A stretch of DNA of 52,141 nucleotides, taken from positions 1 through 52,141 of the forward strand of contig NZ_JACHKT010000037.1 in the NCBI RefSeq assembly GCF_014204325.1, in the 5' to 3' direction. The notes beneath the pieces were generated by a model. The model was given only the letters and a program-made list of their open reading frames with translations. It did not search any database and was not told where the DNA came from. Below, in pieces: positions 16,477 through 25,483 of this stretch. Origin of the DNA: Arcicella rosea (GTDB lineage Bacteria; Bacteroidota; Bacteroidia; Cytophagales; Spirosomataceae). The number at the start of each line of letters is the position of its first letter. The stretch's first letter is position 1. A program made the position numbers and the translations under genes.

Positions 16477-18240
16477 CTAAAGCACCGTGCGGATTTTTAA
16501 TTCATCCATTTGTTTTTGGTCGATTGTTGAAGGTGAATCAATCATAATATCACGTCCTGAATTATTTTTCGGGAAGGCAATAAAATCACGGATTGAATCT
16601 GAACCTCCGAATAATGAACAAAGACGGTCGAAACCGAATGCCAAACCTCCATGTGGAGGAGCTCCGTATTCAAAAGCATCCATCAAGAAACCGAATTGGT
16701 GTTTTGCTTCTTCGTCCGAGAATCCAAGTACTTCAAACATTTTAGCTTGTAATTCTTTTTGGAAAATACGAATTGAACCACCACCAACTTCTACGCCGTT
16801 GATAACTAAGTCGTAAGCGTTTGCACGAATTTTTCCTAACTCTCCTGTTGCTAAATATTGTAAATCTTCTGGTTTCGGACTTGTGAATGGGTGGTGCATC
16901 GCAAACCAACGGTTTTCGTCTTCGCCGTACTCCAACAAAGGGAAGTCAACAACCCAATGTGCTGCATATTTTTTAGGGTCACGCAAACCTAAACGATTAC
17001 CCATTTCAAGGCGTAATTCGTTCAATTGTTTACGTACTTTATCGCCTGTTCCCGGAAGAATCAGGATTAAATCTCCTTTTTCTGCTCCGAAGGCTTCTGC
17101 CCATTTCTTCAAATCTTCTTCTGAATAGAATTTATCTACTGAAGATTTTAAAGTACCGTCGGCATTGTAACGAAGGTAAATTAAACCTTTTGCACCAATT
17201 TGTGGACGTTTCACAAAATCCGTCAATTCGTCAACTTGCTTACGAGTATATTCTGCACAACCTTTTGCGTTGATACCCACAACTGTATCTACTGAATCGA
17301 AAACAACGAAGTCTTTACCAGAAGTTAAATCAACTTCTTCGCTTTTCAATTCTACAAACTTCATATCAAAACGAATATCTGGTTTGTCAGAACCGTAATA
17401 TTTCATGGCGTGTGCGTAAGTCATACGTGATACTTCGCCCAATTCCATATTTTTTACGTTCAAGAATAAATGACGAATTAAACCTTCAAACATATTCAAT
17501 ACGTCTTCTTGTTCGATAAACGACATTTCGCAGTCAATCTGAGTAAATTCAGGCTGACGGTCGGCACGTAAATCTTCGTCACGGAAACATTTTACAATTT
17601 GATAGTAACGGTCGAAACCCGAAACCATCAATAATTGCTTGAATGTTTGTGGAGATTGCGGTAAAGCGTAAAATTCGCCTGGATTCATTCTTGAAGGCAC
17701 AACAAAATCTCTTGCTCCTTCTGGTGTCGATTTAATCAACACTGGCGTTTCTACTTCTATAAAATCTTGTCTGTCGAGATAATCTCTTGTAAAACGAGCT
17801 ACTTGATGACGCAACTGTAAGTTGGCTCTTACAGGATTACGACGTAAGTCTAAGTAACGATACTTCATACGAATATCATCGCCACCATCGGTGTCGTCTT
17901 CAATTAAGAACGGAGGTAATTTTGCTGGATTCAGTACTTCCAAAGAAGTAACTTTTATTTCAACATCTCCAGTAGGAATTTTATCATTTTTAGAAAGACG
18001 TTCTACGACTAATCCAGTAGCCGAAATAACAAACTCACGACCGAAAGTACGAGCTAAATCCAACACTTCTTTAGGCGTTTTGCCTTCTTCAAGCATCAAC
18101 TGCGAAATTCCGTAGCGGTCACGGAGATCAATCCAAATCATGCCGCCTTTGTCACGTGTTTTTTGTACCCATCCGCAGAGGGTAACGGTTTGGTTTACAT
18201 TAGTAAGGCGGAGTTCGCCATTATTGTGTGTTCTGAGCAT
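16477..18240 (-). CDS. aspS: Aspartyl-tRNA synthetase
   Basis: Class IIb aminoacyl-tRNA synthetase charging tRNA-Asp. The N-terminal OB-fold anticodon domain ([13 protein letters not shown], residues about 15-100) is followed by the catalytic domain with motif 2 ([17 protein letters not shown]) and motif 3 ([10 protein letters not shown]), with the bacterial-type GAD insertion between them (about residues 285-410). At 587 residues it is the normal bacterial form. Whether it also charges tRNA-Asn depends on the presence of asnS or gatCAB elsewhere. Single gene with a -7 promoter element about 100 bases upstream. Confidence 0.98.
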   Translation of the reverse strand: MLRTHNNGELRLTNVNQTVTLCGWVQKTRDKGGMIWIDLRDRYGISQLMLEEGKTPKEVLDLARTFGREFVISATGLVVERLSKNDKIPTGDVEIKVTSLEVLNPAKLPPFLIEDDTDGGDDIRMKYRYLDLRRNPVRANLQLRHQVARFTRDYLDRQDFIEVETPVLIKSTPEGARDFVVPSRMNPGEFYALPQSPQTFKQLLMVSGFDRYYQIVKCFRDEDLRADRQPEFTQIDCEMSFIEQEDVLNMFEGLIRHLFLNVKNMELGEVSRMTYAHAMKYYGSDKPDIRFDMKFVELKSEEVDLTSGKDFVVFDSVDTVVGINAKGCAEYTRKQVDELTDFVKRPQIGAKGLIYLRYNADGTLKSSVDKFYSEEDLKKWAEAFGAEKGDLILILPGTGDKVRKQLNELRLEMGNRLGLRDPKKYAAHWVVDFPLLEYGEDENRWFAMHHPFTSPKPEDLQYLATGELGKIRANAYDLVINGVEVGGGSIRIFQKELQAKMFEVLGFSDEEAKHQFGFLMDAFEYGAPPHGGLAFGFDRLCSLFGGSDSIRDFIAFPKNNSGRDIMIDSPSTIDQKQMDELKIRTVL

Positions 18241-18337
18241 AAAGAATTATATCCTGCCACAGGCTTTTGTTGCGAAAATCAATAGGAATTTTCCAATTCC
18301 AGAAAGGCAGAAACTTGTGGTAAGTTTTTATTTTTTG

Positions 18338-18345
18338 CAAAATTA
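18338..18345 (-). promoter_or_regulatory. Candidate -7 element for aspS
   Basis: On the minus strand this reads TAATTTTG, an exact TAnnTTTG match. The upstream -33 TTTG is not found at 19-21 bases, so the call rests on one element. The implied leader is about 90 nt. Confidence 0.4.
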
Positions 18346-18440
18346 CAGAAATTAGACGTTTTGAAAACTATTTGACTGGTTTAAAGATTGCTAATTATGT
18401 GAGATTGATAAAATTTTGAAGAATTAAAAGTTTTTAAAAT

Positions 18441-18461
18441 CCACGATTTGGAAAATCGTGG
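18441..18461. repeat. Short GC-rich palindrome in front of the carotenoid desaturase start
   Basis: ccacgatt (18441-18448) pairs perfectly with aatcgtgg (18454-18461) over a 5-base loop. It is much more GC-rich than its surroundings and ends nine bases before the ATG at 18471. It could be a dispersed palindromic element or a hairpin that affects translation. Confidence 0.6.
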
Positions 18462-18470
18462 TACAGATTT

Positions 18471-19949
18471 ATGAAAAAAGTAGCAATCATCGGTGCAGGT
18501 ATTGGGGGAATTTCAACAGCCATTCGCTTGGCACATAAAGGCTTTGAAGTATCAGTTTTTGAGGCAAATTCTTACGCTGGAGGTAAATTAAGCAGTTTTG
18601 ACTTAAACGGTTATCGCTTTGATGCTGGGCCTTCGCTGTTTACTTTGCCCAATTTAGTAGAAGAACTTTTTGAATTAGTGGGCAAAAATCCAAAGGAATA
18701 TTTCGAGTACACAAAGTTGCCAGATATTTGTCATTATTTTTGGGAAGATGCAACAAAACTCACCGCTTGGGCTGAAAATGAACGCTTTGCCAAAGAAGTA
18801 GAAGACGTTACGGGCGAGCCAGCCCAGAAAATCCTTGACTTTCTGAAAGACAGTGCTTTTAAATATGAAGTACTCGACGGACTATTTTTACAAGATTCTT
18901 TGCATAAATTTTCTACTTGGACATCCGCCAAAGCCCTAAAAGGATATTTGAATTTACCCAAACTTGGTATTTTCGGAACGATGAACGATGCCAACGAAAA
19001 GCTATTTAAAAACCCAAAAATCGTTCAACTCTTCAATCGTTACGCTACTTATAATGGTTCAGACCCTTACCAAACGCCTGCTACTTTGAATATTATTCCG
19101 CATTTGGAGTATAATATCGGTGCATTTTTCCCGAAAAAAGGCATGGTTTCTATTACTAATTCTTTAGTGAAATTGGCGGAAGATTTGGGCGTACAATTTC
19201 TCTATGAAAGTAAAGTAGAAGAAATTTTGGTAGAAAAAGACAAAGTTTCGGGCATTCGTTACAGCAATATTTCGGAGAAAAATATCAGCAAAGCATTTGA
19301 TGTGGTAGTTTCTAACATGGACGTAACGCCTACTTATCGGAAATTGATGCCCAATCAAAAACATCCAGACCGTTTGCTGAATCAACCTAAAAGTAGTTCG
19401 GGCGTAATTTTTTATTGGGGAATCAAAAAGCAATTTGCCGAATTGGGCTTGCATAATATTTTCTTTAGTGATGATTATCAGCAAGAATTTAACACGATGT
19501 TTCAAGAAAAAACCATCAGCCAAGACCCAACAGTATATATCAACATTACTTCAAAACTAAAACCAGATGATGCACCCGAAGGCTGCGAAAACTGGTTTGT
19601 ACTCATCAACGCACCAGCGAACGAAGGACAAAATTGGGATAAAATCATTGCGGATACTCGCCAAAATGTGATTCAAAAAGTATCAAGAATTTTAGGAGAA
19701 AATATTGCAGATTTGATAGAATGTGAAGAAATCCTCGACCCACGCACGATTGAATCAAAAACTTCATCGGCACAAGGAGCTTTGTATGGCAATTCGTCGA
19801 ATAATCGTTATGCCGCCTTTTTGCGTCATGCCAATTTCTCATCTAAAATTAAAAACTTATACTTCGTAGGCGGAAGCGTACATCCGGGCGGAGGAATCCC
19901 TTTGGCAATTTCTTCGGCAAAAATTGCAGCGAAGTATATTGAGGCTTAA
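18471..19949 (+). CDS. Carotenoid desaturase, CrtI/CrtD family
   Basis: FAD-dependent desaturase of 492 residues acting on membrane carotenoids. The N-terminal dinucleotide-binding motif is IIGAGIGGISTAIRLAHKG (residues 6-24), followed by YAGGKLSSF and RFDAGPSLFT. The C-terminal FAD signature is FVGGSVHPGGGIPLAISSAK. The region LPDICHYFWEDATKLTAW resembles 1-hydroxycarotenoid 3,4-desaturases (CrtD) more than phytoene desaturases, but that choice is from memory and is not certain. No other crt gene lies in the window, so it is separated from the main pathway cluster. A short palindrome lies directly before the start codon. Confidence 0.88.
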   Translation: MKKVAIIGAGIGGISTAIRLAHKGFEVSVFEANSYAGGKLSSFDLNGYRFDAGPSLFTLPNLVEELFELVGKNPKEYFEYTKLPDICHYFWEDATKLTAWAENERFAKEVEDVTGEPAQKILDFLKDSAFKYEVLDGLFLQDSLHKFSTWTSAKALKGYLNLPKLGIFGTMNDANEKLFKNPKIVQLFNRYATYNGSDPYQTPATLNIIPHLEYNIGAFFPKKGMVSITNSLVKLAEDLGVQFLYESKVEEILVEKDKVSGIRYSNISEKNISKAFDVVVSNMDVTPTYRKLMPNQKHPDRLLNQPKSSSGVIFYWGIKKQFAELGLHNIFFSDDYQQEFNTMFQEKTISQDPTVYINITSKLKPDDAPEGCENWFVLINAPANEGQNWDKIIADTRQNVIQKVSRILGENIADLIECEEILDPRTIESKTSSAQGALYGNSSNNRYAAFLRHANFSSKIKNLYFVGGSVHPGGGIPLAISSAKIAAKYIEA

Positions 19950-20017
19950 ATAATAAAACGAAACCTTAGGGGTTTTGAGGCTGTGGCTTGTCTAGCTAAA
20001 AACTAAATATTACAAAC

Positions 20018-20908
20018 ATGAAGCAACTAATCGCTCTACTGATTTTAGTGAATACTTTGGGGAAAATTTCGGCTCAAAATGTATTTACAAAAGTACCGAC
20101 TTTACCACATACGCATGAAGTAGATATTTTTTTCTTGCATGAATTGCCCATTAAAGAGCCGTATTTCAAAACCCAAATGATTGAAACCGATGGTAACGAT
20201 TATAATGATGCCATCGTTCAAGTGAAGCAAAAGGCTCAGTTGGTTGGTGCAGATGCAGTAATTATTATGAATTACGACAGAGGACATTTGATAGGAATAG
20301 GAGCGAAGTATAAGAAAAATATGACTACTTTGGATTCTACAGTGGCTTTTTTAAAGACTATCCGTATCATTCCAATCAACAATAATAAAGGTAGTGGCGA
20401 TGTACAATTTGACATTGATGGTACTTTAAAACCCGATCAAAGTAGAGAATTGGTTACTTATTTTGAAGACAATATCTTGAATTACGATTTTGATTTTTTG
20501 ATACAAGATAAATCATCTCGTTGGCAAGAAAGTCCAGATATTTATAACCGTATTGAAAGACGCAAATTAAAGAATACCAATGGAGTAACAGTTAAAAAAA
20601 TATTACTCAGCTATGCGACTGATTCGGATAAAATTCCACAGTTTTTAGAAGTAGATGATGTTAATAAAAGTTCAGCTTCGTCTTCGATGTGGCATACTGA
20701 AAAGCTTTTCCCCATTTATAACAATACAGGAAAATTGACTGAACTTAAAGTATATTGGAAAAATGCTTTGGTGCGTCGCCAACAATTATTTTATGATGCC
20801 AAAAACCGTTTAATCATGTCAGATTGGGTAAAATTTGAAAACCAAAAGCCCATTCCTTTCCTCAGAGTAGAGTATGAATATTATAAAAATGCGGATTTGA
20901 AATTGTAA
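20018..20908 (+). CDS. Secreted protein of unknown function
   Basis: I do not recognise this 296-residue protein. A Sec signal peptide (MKQLIALLILVNTLGKISAQ, cleavage near residue 20) predicts periplasmic or surface location. There are no cysteines after it and no lipobox. The segment IVQVKQKAQLVGADAVIIMN (residues about 67-86) recalls the helix-strand unit seen in YbjQ-like pentameric proteins, but this is a faint likeness. The C-terminal part is rich in aromatic and charged residues, as in small beta-rich Bacteroidota lipoproteins. It lies 68 bases after the carotenoid desaturase on the same strand; a functional link is unproven. Confidence 0.8.
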   Translation: MKQLIALLILVNTLGKISAQNVFTKVPTLPHTHEVDIFFLHELPIKEPYFKTQMIETDGNDYNDAIVQVKQKAQLVGADAVIIMNYDRGHLIGIGAKYKKNMTTLDSTVAFLKTIRIIPINNNKGSGDVQFDIDGTLKPDQSRELVTYFEDNILNYDFDFLIQDKSSRWQESPDIYNRIERRKLKNTNGVTVKKILLSYATDSDKIPQFLEVDDVNKSSASSSMWHTEKLFPIYNNTGKLTELKVYWKNALVRRQQLFYDAKNRLIMSDWVKFENQKPIPFLRVEYEYYKNADLKL

Positions 20909-20980
20909 TCTTGCTTACTTTCGTAAAGTTTTAGAACTTTGTCCTATTAAATTTAAAAATTTTACGAATTACATACAAAG

Positions 20981-21460
20981 ATGCTTCAAAGAATTCAGAC
21001 CTTATTATTAGCTGTTGTAGCAGTGGCAATGGCAGCAGTAACAGCTTCTTTACCTATTTGGGAAAAAAGTAGTGCTAGTTTAAACGAAAAAGTACGTCTT
21101 ACCGCTTTTAATCTTGAACATTTAAAAGGGGAGGCAACAGTAAGTAACAATAGTACGGCTGTTATTGGTATTTTAGCCATTATTGTTGTTTGTATTGCGA
21201 TATTTTCAATTACACAATACAAAAAAAGAGTTTTACAGATGACTTTAGGGTTAATCAACTCAGTATTGATTGCCATAAGTTTAGGGATTATTTTTTACCA
21301 AGTTTTTAAAGTGGGTGTACCGATGTTTGAACCAGAAGTACAAGGGAATTATGGTGCAGGTTTTATCGCTGCGGTGGTAGCAATGTTAGCCAATATGATT
21401 GCCAACCGTTTTATCCGTAGAGATGAAATGTTGGTGAAATCTTCTGATAGAATGAGATAG
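20981..21460 (+). CDS. DUF4293 membrane protein
   Basis: Small four-helix inner-membrane protein of 159 residues, a family I know only from Bacteroidota. The opening MLQRIQTLLLAVVAV is its hallmark, with the first helix at residues 6-25, then helices near 58-78, 85-105 and 122-142. A soluble loop after helix 1 (residues 27-56) probably faces the periplasm, and the tail RDEMLVKSSDRMR is cytoplasmic. Function unknown. It is followed by a clear terminator. Confidence 0.85.
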   Translation: MLQRIQTLLLAVVAVAMAAVTASLPIWEKSSASLNEKVRLTAFNLEHLKGEATVSNNSTAVIGILAIIVVCIAIFSITQYKKRVLQMTLGLINSVLIAISLGIIFYQVFKVGVPMFEPEVQGNYGAGFIAAVVAMLANMIANRFIRRDEMLVKSSDRMR

Positions 21461-21478
21461 ATTTTTTAATAAATTAGC

Positions 21479-21520
21479 AAAAAGGCTTACAAAAGATTCA
21501 TTCTTTTGAAAGCCTTTTTG
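21479..21520 (+). terminator. Terminator after the DUF4293 gene
   Basis: A two-part stem: aaaaaggctt (21479-21488) with aagccttttt (21510-21519), and caaaaga (21490-21496) with tcttttg (21502-21508), with one mismatch between them. A T run ends the plus-strand unit. Confidence 0.85.
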
Positions 21521-21562
21521 CTTTCTGGACTTCTACTTAATGCGTTGAAGTATTTGTTAAAA

Positions 21563-22702
21563 TCAATACTTTATTTTGAAAAAGTCTTTGTACAATTTTG
21601 TGAAAATACGATTAAAGAGTATTGTGTCATAAAATGGAATGAACTTCCAACAACCTTTATAATTTATACCCCAAAGTATGAAACCTTTGAGGTCTTTATT
21701 TTTCATACAACGCCTAATATCCCTATCAAAAATAGCGATTTCGATTTTTTTGTTAAGTGGTGTTGTTTCTGAAAAATCGCCAATAATTTTTCCATTCACA
21801 ATTTGCTTTACACCGTCTGCAATGTCTTTTCCTGTAAATTTGGAATAAGGCATCCAAGAATTAGAACGTAAATCTGTTTCTATCAGATAGTATAAATTTC
21901 TTTCTTTATGGTAAATATACTGAATACTTCCAAAGCCACTTATTCCAAAAGACTCGCCTAGTTTTTTCAATTCTTTGGCTAAATTAGCATCTTGATAATA
22001 AGCTCTACGAGTGGTAAACGAGAATTTTCCGCCCATATAAGATATAATCGTGGCACAATTATAACTTACTAATTGCCCTTCATAAAAAAGTGCTTCAACA
22101 CCAATATCTTCACCTTCAATAAATTCTTGTAACACAAGATTTGTTCTATTCAGTACTTTTTCCAAACACGATTTAAACTCATTGATGTTTGCACAATACT
22201 GAACTCCTAGCCCAGAAAAACTAAAATCTTCTTTTAATAAAATCGGGAAATCAAGGTTTTGGGCAATAAAATCTAAGCTGAGGTCTTCTGAATAATTGAT
22301 AAATCTTGGTGTTGTAATGTTATACCTTGAACAAGCTTTAGACATACCAATTTTGGAAGAAAGCACTTCTCTGTTTTCAATTTTAGTAATTGGTAAAAGC
22401 TTTTCAAAAAGAAATTGGTCATCTCCAATAAAGTTATTCATCAACTTTAATGTGAATTCATCTAGGAGTAAAATCCAGTTATATTTATCTGGATTTTTTT
22501 TAACATAATCGGCTAATTCATATTTAAAACTCTCTTCTTCTTCAGAGGCTTCAATCCAATTATCATAAAATTTGTTACTCTTGAGCCAAGATTTTTCTGA
22601 ACAAAAAATATCTACAATGCAACCAGCTCTTTTGAAGATAGAAGGAATTTCAGCCGTGGAATCGAAAAAATGACCAACTGAAACAAGTAGTACTTTATAC
22701 AT
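21563..22702 (-). CDS. ATP-grasp domain protein, orphan
   Basis: ATP-grasp ligase-like protein of 379 residues that should join a carboxylate to an amine or thiol through an acyl-phosphate; the substrates are unknown. An N-terminal Rossmann-like pre-ATP-grasp part (MYKVLLVSVGHFF) leads to FPILLKEDFSFSGLGVQYC (K157 and the glycine loop S161-G166), then LVLQEFIEGED (E193) and YYLIETDLRSNSW (E275, D277, R279). In most relatives D277 is Asn. There is no partner ligase, carrier protein, peptide or transporter gene next to it. It lies between a terminator and a dead insertion sequence, which suggests horizontal gain. Its start is the only ATG that keeps the N-terminal strand. Confidence 0.82.
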   Translation of the reverse strand: MYKVLLVSVGHFFDSTAEIPSIFKRAGCIVDIFCSEKSWLKSNKFYDNWIEASEEEESFKYELADYVKKNPDKYNWILLLDEFTLKLMNNFIGDDQFLFEKLLPITKIENREVLSSKIGMSKACSRYNITTPRFINYSEDLSLDFIAQNLDFPILLKEDFSFSGLGVQYCANINEFKSCLEKVLNRTNLVLQEFIEGEDIGVEALFYEGQLVSYNCATIISYMGGKFSFTTRRAYYQDANLAKELKKLGESFGISGFGSIQYIYHKERNLYYLIETDLRSNSWMPYSKFTGKDIADGVKQIVNGKIIGDFSETTPLNKKIEIAIFDRDIRRCMKNKDLKGFILWGINYKGCWKFIPFYDTILFNRIFTKLYKDFFKIKY

Positions 22703-22807
22703 AAATAATAAATATAGTTTTGGTTAATTTAAGGTTTATTTATTGTTAAATAATAGTTGTGTAGTTTTTAAGGGTAAATAATAATATTATACTCTACACT
22801 ACTAAAA

Positions 22808-23592
22808 ATGAAAGAGGTTCAAAATCAGCCTAATTTTGTTTTGCGAACAAGAAAAAACGACTATAATGACCTCAATAGTGAAATTAGAAGAATTTTAAAT
22901 GAAAACCAAATTGTAAAAAATGCCTCTCGTAAAAAATTCTTAGGTTTATATATAACGGCTTTAATTCAAAGTAGCTGAGATAAAATATGATTTTGTGGCT
23001 GTTCTACTACTGACTTTACTTCCTAAAAATAAGAAATTACGTATCTCTATTGACCGTACTGAGTGGGACTTTGGGAAGACACAAATCAATATTTTAATGA
23101 TTTTAGTGGGTAATGGTGATTTCCAAATCCCATTTTATTGGGAAATGCTTGAAAATAATAGTGGAAATTCAAATAGTGGTGATAGAATTGATTTACTGGA
23201 AAAAGTTTTCAACATTATAGATAAAAAAAGAATTGGTTTAGTCGTTGCTGACAGAGACTGGGCTGGCACACCAGTTTGTTGGTCATAAATGGTTAAAATG
23301 GATGAAAGACCAAGGATTAACTTTCTGTGTTAGAGTACCCAAAAGCCATCATATTCTTCGTCTTACGGGCGAAATATTCAAAGTAGAAGACCTTGCCAAA
23401 TCATTCTCAAACGGCACGTATCTAATTGATTGTATGGTAGATAATATTTGGGGAAACGTTTATATTAAGCAATTACCTGATGGTGATATTCTATTTTTAT
23501 TTGGTAATTGTCAGCCAAAATTCTTAGCTCAACTCTATCAGAAGAGGTGGGGTATTGAAGTTTGCTTTCAAAATCTAAAAACCAGAGGATGA
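22808..23592 (+). pseudogene. IS4-family transposase remnant, broken in three frames
   Basis: Three reading frames together spell one DDE transposase. Frame 1 (22808-22978) gives the N-terminus (RKKFLGLYITALIQSS). Frame 2 (from about 22983) gives YDFVAVLLLTLLPKNKK and the first catalytic Asp in SIDRTEWDFGK, then the second in LVVADRD. Frame 3 (from about 23275) gives FVGHKWLKWMKDQ and the third catalytic residue in YQKRWGIEVCFQNLK, an exact Y-2-R-3-E-6-K signature. By family spacing a block of roughly 30 residues is missing at the first break. Bases 23259-23274 look like a 16-nt insertion at the second. The C-terminus after KTRG is lost. No terminal repeats were found. It cannot encode a working transposase. 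Confidence 0.88.
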
Positions 23593-23619
23593 AAATTGCG
23601 GATGATTTGATAGTTTTAA

Positions 23620-24212
23620 TTACCATTACCATCGTAAAATCTAACACTTTGAATATTAATTGTTTCGCCTTCTAGTAATGGATAAACCCACTATTGTAGA
23701 ACCCGGTGGTGTATTTGGATTTGTTGTTGGGCTTGAAACAATCGCTTTGGCTACTCCGTTAACTGGATTTCCAAAAATGTTAACTTTTTGAGGAATATTA
23801 TTTCCGTATTTATGAATAATAATTGCATCAGCTACAGTAGGTTTCATTAAATTCAAATCAACAAATGAATTAAATAATGAGCCATCAAATAAGCCCAGAT
23901 ATGTTTTTGTTGTATCATTTAAAGTATAAATTGAGACTGGCTTATCAGTAAAAATACCCGTATGGTCAAAAAATGAAAGTTTGGAAATAGTACTTCTATG
24001 TTCAAATGTTAATCTAACGTCCACCCATCTATCATTATCGCCTCAAGCACTTCCAACTAGCGTATCTAAATTATCGGTAAGCCAAGGAGAATAGTTTTGT
24101 CCAGTACTTTCACTTGGATTAATCAAGATGATTTTAACTCTATTAATGTTTTGTGCTAATCCAGAACAGATAGTACAGATTAATACCAAATAAAGTAATA
24201 GAGTTTTTTCAT
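23620..24212 (-). pseudogene. Decayed gene for a secreted protein
   Basis: Reading across frames on the minus strand gives a signal peptide (TLLLYLVLICTICSGLAQN), then NPSESTGQNYSPWLTDN, an in-frame TGA, VDVRLTFEHRSTISKLSFFD, a long open stretch to SPTTNPNTPPGST, and after another shift YPLLEGETINIQSVRFYDG. At least three lesions are visible: a missing A in the A run after the ATG at 24212, the TGA near 24042, and a frameshift near 23700. The body looks like a beta-sandwich domain of Bacteroidota secreted proteins; I cannot name the family. The gene stops abruptly next to the IS4 remnant, so the insertion probably cut off its 3' part. Confidence 0.72.
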
Positions 24213-24335
24213 TTTGATATAATTTTATAAAGCGTAAAAATATAAATTTTTCTATGTTGCTTCAAATACTGTATTTGTCATTTTATCACTTTTATTGTAC
24301 TTGAGAATTAATATTTATTTGTTTGGCAAATTGTT

Positions 24336-24369
24336 GATTTATTCAAAACTATTTAATTTTGAATAAATC
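24336..24369. repeat. AT-rich perfect palindrome beside kdsD
   Basis: A 13-bp perfect stem pairs 24336-24348 (gatttattcaaaa) with 24357-24369 (ttttgaataaatc) over an 8-base loop. It lies about 40 bases after the kdsD-like stop on the minus strand and may act as a weak terminator. It is too AT-rich to be sure. Confidence 0.55.
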
Positions 24370-24407
24370 AGTTAGCTAGAACTACTAGCTGAAAAGCATA
24401 CGTTAAC

Positions 24408-25376
24408 TTAAACCAAACCCTCCTTCAACAAATCATGGATATGTACAAAACCTAAAGGTTTGTTGTTTTCTACAACAACTAATTGAGTAATACTTTTTTG
24501 TTGCATTAATTGCAAAGCTTCTACAGCAAAAGCGTCTGGATGTATTGATTTGGGCGAAGCCGTCATAATGTCTTTAGCGGTTAGTCCCGTCAAATTATCA
24601 TGAACGTTTAACATTCTTCGTACGTCACCATCAGTAATTATACCTATTATTTGGTTATTCTGATTAACCACAGCTGTTGCTCCTAATCGTTTTGAGCTAA
24701 TTTCTAAAAAGGCATCTTTAATACTTGCGTCTTCAAAAACTAACGGTAATTCGTGATTTGGATAAATATCTGATACCTTTAAGTACAATTTTTTCCCCAA
24801 GGCACCACCTGGATGATACTTGGCAAAGTCTTGACTATTAAATCCTCGGCACTCTAATAAACATACAGCAAGAGCATCTCCCAATGCCAAAGCGACTGTG
24901 GTACTCGTGGTTGGAGCAAGGTTTAAAATGTCTGCTTCTTTTTCGGCTAGTGCATGTAAAATAAAATCCGCATTTTTACCTAGATAAGAATTTGTATTTG
25001 AAACCATTGCGATTAATTTTACACCAGTACGCTTAATAAGAGGTACTAAAATCTTAATTTCGGGCGTGTCGCCTGATTTAGAAATGCACATTACGGTGTC
25101 GTCTGCTTGAATCATTCCCAAGTCGCCATGTATAGCATCGGCTGCGTGCATGAACAAAGCAGGAGTTCCAGTTGAATTAAGAGTGGCCACAATTTTCTGT
25201 GCGATAATTGCTGATTTACCAATGCCTGTTATCACAAAGCGCCCTTTGGCGTTAAGTAGGTGATTTACACATGATTCAAAGGAAGAATCAATTGTTGATA
25301 CGATTTTCAGGATTGCATTTGCTTCTTCCTGTAAAACTTTTTTTGCAGTTGATTGGATATTTTTTACTAATTTCAA
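24408..25376 (-). CDS. kdsD: Arabinose-5-phosphate isomerase, KpsF/GutQ family
   Basis: Converts ribulose-5-phosphate to arabinose-5-phosphate for Kdo, the inner sugar of lipopolysaccharide; cytoplasmic. The N-terminal SIS domain (residues about 35-175) shows GRFVITGIGKSAIIAQKI, HGDLGMIQADD and the phosphate loop SKSGDTPEI. Two CBS domains follow (about 205-322; IIGIITDGDVRRML, FVHIHDLLKEG). The length of 322 residues and domain order are those of KdsD/KpsF. The remaining Kdo genes are not in this window. A -7 element at 25422-25429 gives a leader of about 45 bases. Confidence 0.93.
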   Translation of the reverse strand: MKLVKNIQSTAKKVLQEEANAILKIVSTIDSSFESCVNHLLNAKGRFVITGIGKSAIIAQKIVATLNSTGTPALFMHAADAIHGDLGMIQADDTVMCISKSGDTPEIKILVPLIKRTGVKLIAMVSNTNSYLGKNADFILHALAEKEADILNLAPTTSTTVALALGDALAVCLLECRGFNSQDFAKYHPGGALGKKLYLKVSDIYPNHELPLVFEDASIKDAFLEISSKRLGATAVVNQNNQIIGIITDGDVRRMLNVHDNLTGLTAKDIMTASPKSIHPDAFAVEALQLMQQKSITQLVVVENNKPLGFVHIHDLLKEGLV

Positions 25377-25421
25377 TGTTAGAAACAGTTTTTCAAGACT
25401 GATTTTGTGTTAAATTTATTA

Positions 25422-25429
25422 CAAAGATA
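25422..25429 (-). promoter_or_regulatory. Candidate -7 element for kdsD
   Basis: On the minus strand this reads TATCTTTG, an exact TAnnTTTG match. A TTTG occurs upstream but at 25 rather than 19-21 bases, so the call is tentative. Confidence 0.35.
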
Positions 25430-25483
25430 AAGGATTATTAACCACCATATTAATCAAAAAACCTTTTATAAGTTTCAAAAACA

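Noticed and set aside
21461-24407. Prophage or defence island
   Set aside because: No integrase, phage structural gene, restriction enzyme or toxin-antitoxin pair was found; only a dead IS4 element and two odd genes.
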